From contig NZ_JAUSBA010000024.1 in the NCBI RefSeq assembly GCF_030652235.1, positions 87,782-151,781 on the forward strand: 64,000 bases of DNA, given 5' to 3'. Source of the stretch: Cypionkella sp. (GTDB lineage Bacteria > Pseudomonadota > Alphaproteobacteria > Rhodobacterales > Rhodobacteraceae). Positions within the stretch are counted from its first letter, which is position 1. Every line of letters starts with the position of its first letter. The notes below the pieces were generated by a model that saw only the letters and a program-made list of their open reading frames with translations, was not told the DNA's origin and did no database searches. The position numbers were made by a program, and so were the translations under genes. Of the stretch, positions 9,565 through 18,256 are shown one piece after another.

Positions 9565-10887
9565 ATGCCCAAGAACTGCAAGAACGGGAACGGGGTTAAA
9601 TACCTCGTTCAGGCGCTGGTAGGGCTTGCTCTGCTTGCGGGCTGCATGGGGGGGGCGAAGGCACCTTCGATGCTTAAAACGCATGAACAGGCCGGACCGA
9701 GTGCGGCGGGTGCCTTGGGGCAACCTGCGGGCACGGGTCTGATCGGAAACTTACAGGGGCGACGCTCGGTTTTACCGCCGGGAGGCGCTTATGCGCAGGT
9801 GTCCGATGCAGTGATCAATGCCAGTGCTGGCGCGGCAGACGCCGCGTTGCGCGTGGCGCGCCTGAAAGCCAATGCGCAGTCGAAAAACTGGCTACCCTCG
9901 ATTGGGCCTTCGGTGAACCTGACCAATTTGGGCGGTTTGGCGGCAAGTTTGCTGCTGGAACAGGCTTTGTTCGATAACGGGCGGCGCAAGGCGGAACGGG
10001 CGTTTGCCTCGGCCGATGTCGAGGTGGCGGCGGTCAGCCTGACCACCGCGATGAACCAGCGGGTGTTTGAGGGGCTGTCGTATTACGTCAATGCCCAGCG
10101 GGCGCGGGCGCAGGCGGTTGTGGCGCAGGCGGCGGCGGGCCGTTTGCAGGAATTCAACGGGATTATGGGCAAGCGCGTAGCGGGCGGCCTGTCGGATGGA
10201 TCAGAACAGCAGGTTTTGAACCAACGTGTCGCCGAAATGCAGGCGACGGTGGCGGTGGACCTGCAGGCCGAATCCAGCCAGATGGCGCAACTGGCGGCTT
10301 TGTCCGGGCAACCTTTGGGCGGGATCAGCGGCTTGGATAGCCTGCCCGATCTGGACCAATCCGCTGCCGAGCCTTTGGCGGTGGTCAAAGCGCGGGGTGA
10401 AGGCGCGCGGGCGCTTGCGCAGGCGCAGATGCAACTGGCGGGTTTGAAGTTTGGCCTTTCGGCGACGGCGGGTCTGGATGATGGCGGCATCAATCCCGGC
10501 GTGCGGCTGAATGGCGCGGGGCTGTTCAATCCGGGTACGAAGGACACTATCGCGGCGTTGCAGCAGACCGGCGATGTGGTGGATCGTCAAACGGCTGAAG
10601 CCGCCGAAACCGCCAATCGCCGTATTGTCTCGTTGCAGCAGCAGAAGGCCAATTTGGTCTCTCGTCGCGCGCAGGGCGATGAGGTGCTGAAGCAGACGGC
10701 GGCGAACCTTGATCTGTTCACCCAGCAATACAAGGTCGGGCGACGGACTCTGCTGGAGTTGGTTGGCCAATACGACGCCTATGCGCGGTTGCAGCGCGAT
10801 CAAGCCTCGCTGAGCTATGACATGGCGCTGATTGATCTGGAAATTGCCCGTGATCGTGGCGTGTTGGTAGATGGGGCACGGATGTGA
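9565..10887 (+). CDS. TolC-family outer membrane efflux lipoprotein for type I secretion
   Basis: A 440-aa outer-membrane channel subunit. The lipoprotein signal has lipobox LLAGC with Cys27. The rest is long amphipathic helices (for example DAALRVARLKANAQSKNWLPSIGPSVNL near residue 91, and the C-terminal EVLKQTAANLDLFTQQYKVG RRTLLELV region), the two-repeat layout of TolC/OEP proteins. YKVGRRTLLELVGQYDAYARLQRDQ matches the LapE/AgeE-like T1SS outer-membrane factors. It follows the adhesin by 15 bp and its TGA overlaps the GTG start of the exporter. It should form the exit duct for the adhesin. Confidence 0.87.
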   Translation: MPKNCKNGNGVKYLVQALVGLALLAGCMGGAKAPSMLKTHEQAGPSAAGALGQPAGTGLIGNLQGRRSVLPPGGAYAQVSDAVINASAGAADAALRVARLKANAQSKNWLPSIGPSVNLTNLGGLAASLLLEQALFDNGRRKAERAFASADVEVAAVSLTTAMNQRVFEGLSYYVNAQRARAQAVVAQAAAGRLQEFNGIMGKRVAGGLSDGSEQQVLNQRVAEMQATVAVDLQAESSQMAQLAALSGQPLGGISGLDSLPDLDQSAAEPLAVVKARGEGARALAQAQMQLAGLKFGLSATAGLDDGGINPGVRLNGAGLFNPGTKDTIAALQQTGDVVDRQTAEAAETANRRIVSLQQQKANLVSRRAQGDEVLKQTAANLDLFTQQYKVGRRTLLELVGQYDAYARLQRDQASLSYDMALIDLEIARDRGVLVDGARM

Positions 10888-13187
10888 ATGACCGGGTTGT
10901 GGCCTTTGATGTCAATGCGGGCTGCGTGGCTGCGGCTGGGGATATTGCTGCACGGACGCGTGCTGACACGCGGGTGCCGCAGGGTCGGCACAACGCGCGG
11001 GCGCAAAGTCGGGCGCAACTGACCTCGGTCTATGCGGGGCTGTGCGGGGTTGATCTGGCAGTATCTGATGTGGTCGAGCAGATTCAACTGGCCTCTGATG
11101 CGGGGCAGTTGGGGTTGCCAGAGGTCGCACGGGCGTTGCGCAGTTGTGGCGTTGCGGCGCAGGTGGATGCTCTGGCCGCGCCGGGGGATGCGCACTGGCC
11201 CGCTTTAGCGGAAATGACCTCGGGCCAGATCGTTTTGGTGCTGGGGGAGACTTCGGACGGTGTCGAGGTTTACGACACCACCGTCGATAATAAGCGCGCC
11301 GAGGTGCCGCATGAGGATTTCGCGCAGGTCTATGCGGGGCGGATTTTGCGGGTTCGCACCTCCGTGAAAGAGCTTGAGACGCGGCATGTCGAAGCCGCGA
11401 AGACCCCGCATTGGTTCTGGGGTGAATTTCCCCGCTTTAAGCGGCAGTTGGGTGAGGTGGCGGCGGGGTCGCTGGTGGCGAACCTGTTGGCGGTCGCGGT
11501 ATCGCTGTTCTCGATGCAGGTTTATGACCGGGTGATCCCGTATCAGTCGGAACCGACCCTGTGGGTGCTGGCACTGGGCGCAATGTTGGCGATTGTGCTG
11601 GAAGCGGCTTTGAAGCTGGCGCGGTCTGGGTTGATGGATACCACGGGCAAGCGGATTGAGTTGTCGGTGCAAGCGCGGCTGATGGACAAGCTGCTTGGGA
11701 TGAAGCACGGGCCGGGGCAGCGCAGCCCTTCGGCCTTGTTCTCGGCCATGCGCGAGTTTTCCTCGGTGCGGGAGTTCTTCACCGCGACCACGATCGGCAC
11801 GATGGCGGATTTGCCGTTTATCCTGATTTTCCTCGCACTTGTGGCGTCTATCGGCGGTAATCTGGTGTGGATTTTGATCATCGGCGGCGTGCTGATGGTA
11901 CTGCCGGGCTTCCTGTTTCAAAAGCGCATGGTGGCGTTGACGGCAGCCACGCAAGGTGCCTCAACCCGTGCGGCCCGGTTGCTTTACGAGGCAATCTTTG
12001 AGGCCGAAACCGTCACCACCCAGCGCGGGGAAGATCGGATCAAGCGGATTTGGGCGGAGCTTTCAACGCTTTCGGCGGTGAAATCCTCCGACCAGCGGCA
12101 TCTGACGGCGATGCTGGGCTATTGGGCGCAAGGGGTGCAGCAGGCGACCTATGTTTTGGCCGTGGTGGCAGGGGCCTATCTGGTGTTCGCAGGCGATTTT
12201 ACCGTAGGCACGATCATTGCGATTGGCATTCTGACCGGGCGCACCTTGGGGCCATTGGCTTCTTTGTCGTCGACAATGTCAAAGTGGACCAATGTGAAAT
12301 CGGCTTTGGACGGGTTGGATACGATTGCACAGTCCAATCAGGCCGAGGAAGCCGGGAGACATTATTTGCGCCGTGACAAGCTGGTCGGTGCGTTTGAGTT
12401 GCGCAATGTCGAGTTCCGTTATGATTCGAAAGCGGCGGCCACGGTCGAGATCAACGGTCTTTCGATCCCGGCAGGGCAGCACATTGCGGTTTTGGGCACG
12501 AATGGTTCGGGCAAATCGACGCTGCTGCGGGTGCTGGCGGGACTTTATGAGCCTTCGGCTGGCAGGGTTTTGATTGATGGGGTTGACCTGAACCAAGTGC
12601 ATCCGCGCGACTTGCGGCGTGGGGTTGGCTATTTGGGGCAGGAAGTGCGGCTGTTTGCCGGAACTTTGCGCGACAATTTGAACATGTCGCAGCTAGAGCG
12701 GGACGACGACCGCTTGTTCGATGCGCTGGATTTTGCAGGGCTTGGCCCGTTCGTGCGCAGCCATCCCCGCGGGCTTGATCTGGAGATCCGCGAGATGGGC
12801 GAGGGCCTATCGGTCGGTCAGCGTCAAAGCATAGGCTGGGCGCGGATGTGGCTGCAAAACCCGCGTGTTGCGATTTTGGATGAACCAACGGCGGCGCTGG
12901 ATCAGACGTTGGAGACGACGCTGGTTTCTCGGTTGAAGACATGGCTAGACGGCCGCACTGCGATCATTGCCACCCACCGGGTGCCGATTTTGCAGCTAAC
13001 CAACCGCGTGGTGATCATGCAAAATGGGCGGCTGGTGGTCGATGGTCCGCGCGAAGCTGTGCTGGCGCATCTGAATGGCGGCGGTGTGGCCGTGCAGGCC
13101 CCTGCCCCGGCGGCGGGCGTGGCGATTGGCAGCATCACCACGGTAAAAAAGAATTTCACCATGCAAGTCGGAGGGGCGAAACCATGA
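10884..13187 (+). CDS. Type I secretion ABC transporter (permease-ATPase), LapB-like
   Basis: A 767-aa inner-membrane exporter. Residues 45-150 form a C39-peptidase-like domain that lacks the usual catalytic His (degenerate). Six transmembrane segments lie at about 190-460. The nucleotide-binding domain has Walker A GTNGSGKST at about residue 538, the signature LSVGQRQ at about 641, Walker B VAILDEPTA at about 661 and the switch His in IIATHR at about 695. The start is GTG 10884, overlapping the upstream stop as GTGA; the nearby ATG is out of frame. A degenerate C39 domain is typical of exporters that bind unprocessed RTX/Bap-type substrates, which fits the adhesin upstream. Confidence 0.93.
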   Translation: MNDRVVAFDVNAGCVAAAGDIAARTRADTRVPQGRHNARAQSRAQLTSVYAGLCGVDLAVSDVVEQIQLASDAGQLGLPEVARALRSCGVAAQVDALAAPGDAHWPALAEMTSGQIVLVLGETSDGVEVYDTTVDNKRAEVPHEDFAQVYAGRILRVRTSVKELETRHVEAAKTPHWFWGEFPRFKRQLGEVAAGSLVANLLAVAVSLFSMQVYDRVIPYQSEPTLWVLALGAMLAIVLEAALKLARSGLMDTTGKRIELSVQARLMDKLLGMKHGPGQRSPSALFSAMREFSSVREFFTATTIGTMADLPFILIFLALVASIGGNLVWILIIGGVLMVLPGFLFQKRMVALTAATQGASTRAARLLYEAIFEAETVTTQRGEDRIKRIWAELSTLSAVKSSDQRHLTAMLGYWAQGVQQATYVLAVVAGAYLVFAGDFTVGTIIAIGILTGRTLGPLASLSSTMSKWTNVKSALDGLDTIAQSNQAEEAGRHYLRRDKLVGAFELRNVEFRYDSKAAATVEINGLSIPAGQHIAVLGTNGSGKSTLLRVLAGLYEPSAGRVLIDGVDLNQVHPRDLRRGVGYLGQEVRLFAGTLRDNLNMSQLERDDDRLFDALDFAGLGPFVRSHPRGLDLEIREMGEGLSVGQRQSIGWARMWLQNPRVAILDEPTAALDQTLETTLVSRLKTWLDGRTAIIATHRVPILQLTNRVVIMQNGRLVVDGPREAVLAHLNGGGVAVQAPAPAAGVAIGSITTVKKNFTMQVGGAKP

Positions 13188-14365
13188 GCCTTGCCACCTA
13201 TGACGAAAGTTTCGCCGAGAAAACCCGTGGCCCCAGCCGCACGATCTGGATGATTGTCGTGGTGATGGCGGTATTCGTGGCTTGGGCCTCGGTGGCTTGG
13301 GTCGATGAGATCGTGCGGGCACAGGGCGAGGTGGTATCGTCCAGCAGGCCCCAGATCATCCAGAACCTTGAGGGCGGGATTCTGGCAGAATTGAACGTCG
13401 CCGAGGGTGATGTGGTCGAACCAGGGCAGACCCTCGCGCGGCTGTATGGTACGCAATATCAGGCGGCGGTGGATGAGTTGTCGGATGAAATCGCCACGCT
13501 GGAAATCCGGCGCCTGCGGCTGGAGGCCGAGATGAACGACGCGCCGGGATTTGATGTGCCGGAGAGATTTGCGCAGAGGGTGCCGGATGTGGTGGCCTCG
13601 GAAAAGGCCCTGCTGACGGCGCGGTTGAGTGAATATGACGCGCGGGTGGCTGGCGCGCAAGCGGTACTGGAGCAGACCTCCAAAGAGGCGGAACTGCTGG
13701 AGAAAATGTACCAACAAGACATCGCGCCTCTGATCGAAGTGACGCGGGCGCGGCGGGATAATTCGGAGGCGCAGAACAAGCTGTCAGAAGCGCGTACCAC
13801 GACTAAAATGGGGCGGGCGACCGACTATGCCAAGACTGAAAGTGACCTCGCTGGGCTGCGGCAAAAGCTGAAATTGGCGCAGGACCAGTTGTCACGCACC
13901 GTGCTGGTGGCGCCAATGAAGGGGGTCGTGAACAAGCTGTCGATCACCACGATTGGCGGCGTGGTCAAGCCAGGTGAGGAGATTTTGCAGATCATTCCTC
14001 TCGACGACGCTTTGTTCATCGAGGCGGGGGTGAAGCCGCGCGACATTGCCTCGGTGCGCGAAGGCTTGGACGCGACTGTGAAGCTGTCGGCCTATGATTA
14101 TACGATTTACGGCTCGCTGAAGGCCAAGGTGGTGTTCATCTCGGCCGATACGTTCAAGGACGAACGCTCGCGTGATCCGAACGGCGATCCGCATTACAAG
14201 GTGATGCTTTTCGTCGATCAAAGCAAGTTCACCGCGCGGCAGAAGGGGCTGGAGATCAAGCCCGGCATGCAGGCGGATGTGGAGTTGGAAACGGGCGGCA
14301 AGACGATTCTGACCTATCTGACCAAGCCTTTATATAAATCGAACGAGGCTTTGCGAGAGCGGTAG
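13184..14365 (+). CDS. HlyD-family membrane fusion protein of the type I secretion system
   Basis: A 393-aa periplasmic adaptor. It has one N-terminal membrane anchor (WMIVVVMAVFVAWASVAWVD, about 19-38), a lipoyl-like half motif (QIIQNLEGGILAELNVAEGD), a long coiled coil (about 90-230), the second lipoyl half (VLVAPMKGVVNKLSITTIGG) and a C-terminal beta-barrel ending in LTYLTKPLYKSNEALRER, like LapC/PrsE. ATG 13184 overlaps the exporter stop (ATGA) and has GGAGGGG upstream; the longer frame from 12941 lies inside the exporter gene. It is the last gene of the four-gene adhesin operon. Confidence 0.93.
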   Translation: MSLATYDESFAEKTRGPSRTIWMIVVVMAVFVAWASVAWVDEIVRAQGEVVSSSRPQIIQNLEGGILAELNVAEGDVVEPGQTLARLYGTQYQAAVDELSDEIATLEIRRLRLEAEMNDAPGFDVPERFAQRVPDVVASEKALLTARLSEYDARVAGAQAVLEQTSKEAELLEKMYQQDIAPLIEVTRARRDNSEAQNKLSEARTTTKMGRATDYAKTESDLAGLRQKLKLAQDQLSRTVLVAPMKGVVNKLSITTIGGVVKPGEEILQIIPLDDALFIEAGVKPRDIASVREGLDATVKLSAYDYTIYGSLKAKVVFISADTFKDERSRDPNGDPHYKVMLFVDQSKFTARQKGLEIKPGMQADVELETGGKTILTYLTKPLYKSNEALRER

Positions 14366-14392
14366 CTTTGCCGGGCTGACCTTGGTGGTTTT

Positions 14393-14420
14393 GCACCCCC
14401 AAACCCCATCAGGATATTTG
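14393..14420 (+). repeat. Rhodobacteraceae-type C-rich intergenic motif
   Basis: CACCCCCAAACCCC followed by AGGATATTTG, 30 bp after the HlyD gene. The same layout (CACCCCCGGACCCCC, then GGAGTATTT) recurs on the minus strand near 50.8 kb. I know this pattern as a frequent post-gene motif in Rhodobacteraceae genomes; its role is not established. Confidence 0.5.
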
Positions 14421-14482
14421 AGCGCAGAGGATGACCAAGCGATGCGTCGCTCAGCTTTTGGAAATAGCTAAAATCCAATCGC

Positions 14483-14497
14483 TTAAGCCTTGGTAAA
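14483..14497. promoter_or_regulatory. CtrA-like box upstream of motB
   Basis: TTAA-GCCTTGG-TAAA, a 7-of-8 match to the palindromic CtrA consensus TTAA-N7-TTAA. It lies 47 bp before the motB start. Three other flagellar promoter regions in the window carry similar boxes. Confidence 0.45.
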
Positions 14498-14543
14498 GCC
14501 TGTTCGGCTATACCTGACCGTGGGTGTGAAACATGGGTGTGTG

Positions 14544-15389
14544 ATGGCCGGGCAATCAAATGCCGCGCCAGTCATCATCAAGCGGAAGAAGATTATCAAA
14601 GCCAGCGGTCACCACGGTGGGGCGTGGAAAGTGGCCTATGCTGACTTTGTGACGGCCATGATGGCCTTCTTCATGCTGATGTGGCTGCTAAACGCGACAA
14701 CGGAAAAACAACGTAAAGGAATTGCGGATTATTTCAGTCCGACGATCGCGATCAGCCGGGTTTCCGGTGGTGGCGATAGCATGTTCGGCGGCGATTCGAC
14801 GTTTTCCGAGGAGGCGCTTGCTCAGAATGGCGCCGGGGCCAGCCTTGCGCAGCCGACCGAAAGCAACGAGGCGCGCGGCGAATCTGGTTCGGCCGAGAAG
14901 GATGCAGAGGCGGCGGCAGAGCAGGGCCGGATGGCACAGATCGCGCAGACCCTGATGGCGCAGGGCGGCGAAAGCATGACTATGCAGCGGATGCTGCGGC
15001 ATGTGGTGACTAAGGTCACAGATGAGGGCTTAGTGGTTGAAATATTTGATCTTCCGGATGCACCGTTGTTCGTGGATGACACGGCAGAACCCACGGGGGA
15101 GACTCGCAAGATCGCCGGATTAATCGCCGAAGTACTGGGGTTGGCAGAAAACAAAATCGCAGTGAACGGCCATCTGCGCACCTTGCCGATCACCTTGAAA
15201 GACAACCCCGCTTGGGATCTTTCAACCGCACGCGCGCAGGCGATGCGGGCCTTGCTGGAAAGCGACGGCATTGCCAGCGCCCGGATGGCGCGGATAAGTG
15301 GCCATGCGGACCGCAAGCCCGCCACGCAAGACCCAACAGCGATCCGCAACAACCGTTTGGAGATTATTCTGCTGCGCAAGGACCGATGA
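14544..15389 (+). CDS. motB: Flagellar stator protein MotB
   Basis: A 281-aa inner-membrane stator subunit that couples ion flow to rotation and anchors to peptidoglycan. The N-terminal KKIIKASGHHGGAWKVAYAD leads into one transmembrane helix with the ion-carrying Asp34 in YADFVTAMMAFFMLMWLLNA. The plug region TTEKQRKGIADYFSPT follows. The C-terminal half is an OmpA-like peptidoglycan-binding domain (IAVNGHLRT, ISGHADRKP, IRNNRLEIILLR). I chose ATG 14544 because the conserved basic N-terminus starts there. Its partner motA is 10 kb away at 25191, not adjacent. Confidence 0.93.
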   Translation: MAGQSNAAPVIIKRKKIIKASGHHGGAWKVAYADFVTAMMAFFMLMWLLNATTEKQRKGIADYFSPTIAISRVSGGGDSMFGGDSTFSEEALAQNGAGASLAQPTESNEARGESGSAEKDAEAAAEQGRMAQIAQTLMAQGGESMTMQRMLRHVVTKVTDEGLVVEIFDLPDAPLFVDDTAEPTGETRKIAGLIAEVLGLAENKIAVNGHLRTLPITLKDNPAWDLSTARAQAMRALLESDGIASARMARISGHADRKPATQDPTAIRNNRLEIILLRKDR

Positions 15390-15409
15390 GATGCGTAAAA
15401 TTTGAACTG

Positions 15410-15424
15410 TTAGGGCGATCTTAA
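15410..15424. promoter_or_regulatory. CtrA-like box upstream of flgE
   Basis: TTAG-GGCGATC-TTAA, 7 of 8 positions of the CtrA consensus TTAA-N7-TTAA. It ends 57 bp before the flgE start, a good place to activate the flgE-flgK-flgL-flgI operon. CtrA control of Fla2-type flagella is known in Rhodobacter; binding here is an inference. Confidence 0.55.
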
Positions 15425-15481
15425 GGCGCATCAGGCAGGTTCGATCTGACAAAAGGTCGAGGCTGCAGAAAGGCGCTTTCC

Positions 15482-16786
15482 ATGACGATTTCCTCATCCA
15501 TGAACGCGGGGGTGGCGGGGCTGAACGCCAATGCCAACCGACTTGCGACGATTGCCGACAACATCGCGAATTCGTCGACCTATGGCTACAAACGAGCCGA
15601 AACGGATTTTCATTCGGTTGTGCTGAATGGCAGTGCGCAGTCCAGCTATTCGGCGGGCGGAGTGCGGGCCTCGAATATGCGGTTGATTGATGAACGCGGG
15701 CCGCTGATTTCGACTGCCAATGCCACCGATCTGGCGATTGATGGTCGGGGTTTTCTGCCGGTGACGGATGCAGGATCTCTGGACAGCACCGACAGCACCT
15801 ATCCGATTTCACTGGTGACAACTGGCTCGTTTCGCCCCGATGCCGATGGGGTGTTGCGTACCGAAACCGGGTTGGTGCTGATGGGTTGGCCAGCAAACCC
15901 GGATGGCAGCCTGAACACCTTTCCGCGCGATACAATGGCGGCACTGGAACCCGTGAGGATCAACGCCAACCAATACATCGGCAACCCTACGTCAGAGATG
16001 ACACTGGGCGTGAATCTGCCCGCCTCCGCCAGCATTGCCGGCGCATCGGGCGATCCGCATGATCTGACCGTGGAGTACTTCGGCAATCTTGGTACCTCGG
16101 AATCGCTGGATTTCAGCTTTACCCCGACGGTGCCCACCACCGGAGCCTCGAACACTTGGACGATGACGGTGCGCGACAGCGCTTCGGGTGGGACTGTGAT
16201 TGGCGAGTATACGCTGACCTTTGATCCGTCACAGGCGGCGGGCGGTACGTTGGCTTCGGTGACGGCGGTGTCGGGCGGGGCCTACGACGCGGCAAATGGC
16301 ACAATTCCGCTTGCGGTGGCGGGCGGTACCATTGCCTTGAACGTGGGTGAGTTGGGCCAACCGAACGGGATGACACAGCTGTCCAGCAGCTTCGCCCCGG
16401 TCTCGATCAGCAAAAACGGCTCTCCGGTCGCCAGTTTAACCTCGGTTGAGATTGACGAGCAGGGCGATCTTTACGCGATTTATGATCAGGGCTTCACCCG
16501 GCGGATTTACCGGATTCCGGTCGTGGACGTGCCGAACCCGAATGGGCTGATGGCGATGAACAATCAGACCTATCAGATCTCAGCGGCCTCTGGCCCGTTC
16601 TATCTCTGGAACGCAGGCGATGGGCCAACGGGCACAGTGGTGGGCTTTTCTCGCGAGGAATCCTCAACCGATGTGGCGGCGGAACTGACGCAACTGATCC
16701 AAACCCAACGCGCCTATTCCTCCAACGCCAAGATCATTCAGACCGCCGATGAGATGCTGCAAGAAACCACCAATATCAAACGATAG
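15482..16786 (+). CDS. flgE: Flagellar hook protein FlgE
   Basis: A 434-aa structural subunit of the extracellular hook, exported by the flagellar type III apparatus. The N-terminal rod/hook motif is present (MNAGVAGLNANANRLATIADNIANSSTYGYKRA), as is the FlgE/F/G core (ATDLAIDGRGFLPV), and the C-terminal coiled-coil helix ends VAAELTQLIQTQRAYSSNAK. There is no cleavable signal, as expected. It starts the flgE-K-L-I operon, with flgK 9 bp downstream behind AGGAGG. Confidence 0.95.
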   Translation: MTISSSMNAGVAGLNANANRLATIADNIANSSTYGYKRAETDFHSVVLNGSAQSSYSAGGVRASNMRLIDERGPLISTANATDLAIDGRGFLPVTDAGSLDSTDSTYPISLVTTGSFRPDADGVLRTETGLVLMGWPANPDGSLNTFPRDTMAALEPVRINANQYIGNPTSEMTLGVNLPASASIAGASGDPHDLTVEYFGNLGTSESLDFSFTPTVPTTGASNTWTMTVRDSASGGTVIGEYTLTFDPSQAAGGTLASVTAVSGGAYDAANGTIPLAVAGGTIALNVGELGQPNGMTQLSSSFAPVSISKNGSPVASLTSVEIDEQGDLYAIYDQGFTRRIYRIPVVDVPNPNGLMAMNNQTYQISAASGPFYLWNAGDGPTGTVVGFSREESSTDVAAELTQLIQTQRAYSSNAKIIQTADEMLQETTNIKR

Positions 16787-16795
16787 GAGGCTTGA

Positions 16796-18253
16796 ATGTC
16801 GATCACATCCGGCCTTTCCTCGGCGCTTTCCGGACTGAACGCGGCAGCACGCGCGGCAGAAGTCGTCTCGTCGAACATCGCCAATGCGATGACAGAAGGC
16901 TACGGTCGGCGCGAATTGCAACTGAGCGCACGCACCATTGGCGGCTCGGGTCAGGGCGTCAGCGTGACCGGTGTGGTGCGGCGCGGCGATCCGATTTTGC
17001 TGGGTGATCGCCGTTTGGCACAGGCGGGTAGCGGTGGGCGCGACGCCACCGCAACATTCCTGAAGCGGCTCGAGTTGGTGCTTGGAACGGTTGACAACGC
17101 CAGCTCTTTGGGCAGCCGGATCAGCGATTTCGACACAGCGCTGCTGGAAGCCAGCTCTCGTCCGGAATCCGAGGTGCGGTTGTCAAAAGTGCTGGAATCG
17201 GCCAAAACTTTGGCCAGTCATTTAGCGGGGGCGGGCAGCGATATTCAACAGGCGCGCTCTGATGCCGATGATCAAATCGAAAGCCAAGTCACGCAGGTGA
17301 ATACGGCTTTGGCCCGGATCGCCGATCTGAACGGTCAAATCCGGGCGACGTCTGGCTCTAGCCGCGACAATTCGGTGCTGATTGACCAGCGCCACCAGGC
17401 GATTGACAGCGTCGCCAAGATCATTCCTCTGCGCGAAGTGCCGCGCGAAAAGGGCGAAATCGCGCTGTTTACCACCGGCGGCGCGGTTGTGTTGGACGGG
17501 CTGCCTACGCAACTGAGCTTCACTCCGGTGGGCGTGGTGGTCGCGGCGATGACCCAAGCCAGCGGTGCGCTGTCGGGGTTGACGCTGAACGGTAAGGCGA
17601 TCTCGACCACAGCCGAGGATGGCCCGATTTCCGGCGGCACTTTGGCCGCACAATTCGCCATTCGCGATGATCTGGCACCGCAAGCGCAGGCGAAACTCGA
17701 TGCCAGCGCTCGCGATCTAATAGAGCGGTTTGCCGCCAGTGGGCTAGACAGCACGCGAGCCACGGGCATAGCGGGACTTTTCACCGATGGTGGTGCCGCT
17801 TTCAATGTTAGCAATGAGATCGGTCTCGCGCAGCGCCTGACCGTTAATGCCGCCGCAGATCCGGCACAGGGCGGCGCGCTTTGGCGGTTGCGCGATGGTC
17901 TGGGCGCCACCGCACCGGGCGCTGCGGGCAACAGTCAACTGCTGAAAGACCTGCAAACTGCGCTGACTACACCCCGCACCCCCGTCTCTGGCGGCTTCAT
18001 GACTGGCGCGCGCAGCTTTGCCACCTTGGTGGCGGATATGGTCTCGGGTGTCGCCAGTGCGCGGGTCAGCGCAGAGAATGAGGCCAGCTATTCTGCGGCA
18101 AGGTTGGATACGCTCAGCACGATGGAATTAGAGCAAGGCGTTGATACTGATCAGGAAATGCAATCTCTGCTGGTGATTGAACAAGCCTATGCCGCCAACG
18201 CCAAGGTGATTTCCACCATCGGCGATATGATGCAGAAACTGCTGGAGATGTAA
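16796..18253 (+). CDS. flgK: Flagellar hook-associated protein FlgK (HAP1)
   Basis: A 485-aa hook-filament junction protein. The N-terminal SGLSSALSGLNAAARAAEVV SSNIANAMTEGYGRRE region is the shared rod/hook/HAP1 motif, and the C-terminal helix ELEQGVDTDQEMQSLLVIEQ followed by AYAANAKVISTIGDMMQKLLEM is typical of HAP1. AGGAGG at 16786-16791 precedes the start. Located between flgE and flgL, as is usual for hook-filament junction genes. Confidence 0.95.
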   Translation: MSITSGLSSALSGLNAAARAAEVVSSNIANAMTEGYGRRELQLSARTIGGSGQGVSVTGVVRRGDPILLGDRRLAQAGSGGRDATATFLKRLELVLGTVDNASSLGSRISDFDTALLEASSRPESEVRLSKVLESAKTLASHLAGAGSDIQQARSDADDQIESQVTQVNTALARIADLNGQIRATSGSSRDNSVLIDQRHQAIDSVAKIIPLREVPREKGEIALFTTGGAVVLDGLPTQLSFTPVGVVVAAMTQASGALSGLTLNGKAISTTAEDGPISGGTLAAQFAIRDDLAPQAQAKLDASARDLIERFAASGLDSTRATGIAGLFTDGGAAFNVSNEIGLAQRLTVNAAADPAQGGALWRLRDGLGATAPGAAGNSQLLKDLQTALTTPRTPVSGGFMTGARSFATLVADMVSGVASARVSAENEASYSAARLDTLSTMELEQGVDTDQEMQSLLVIEQAYAANAKVISTIGDMMQKLLEM

Positions 18254-18256
18254 GCA

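Noticed and set aside
11205..11954. Arg/His/Gln-rich minus-strand frame inside the ABC exporter
   Set aside because: Composition and lack of motifs show it is an antisense shadow of the exporter.
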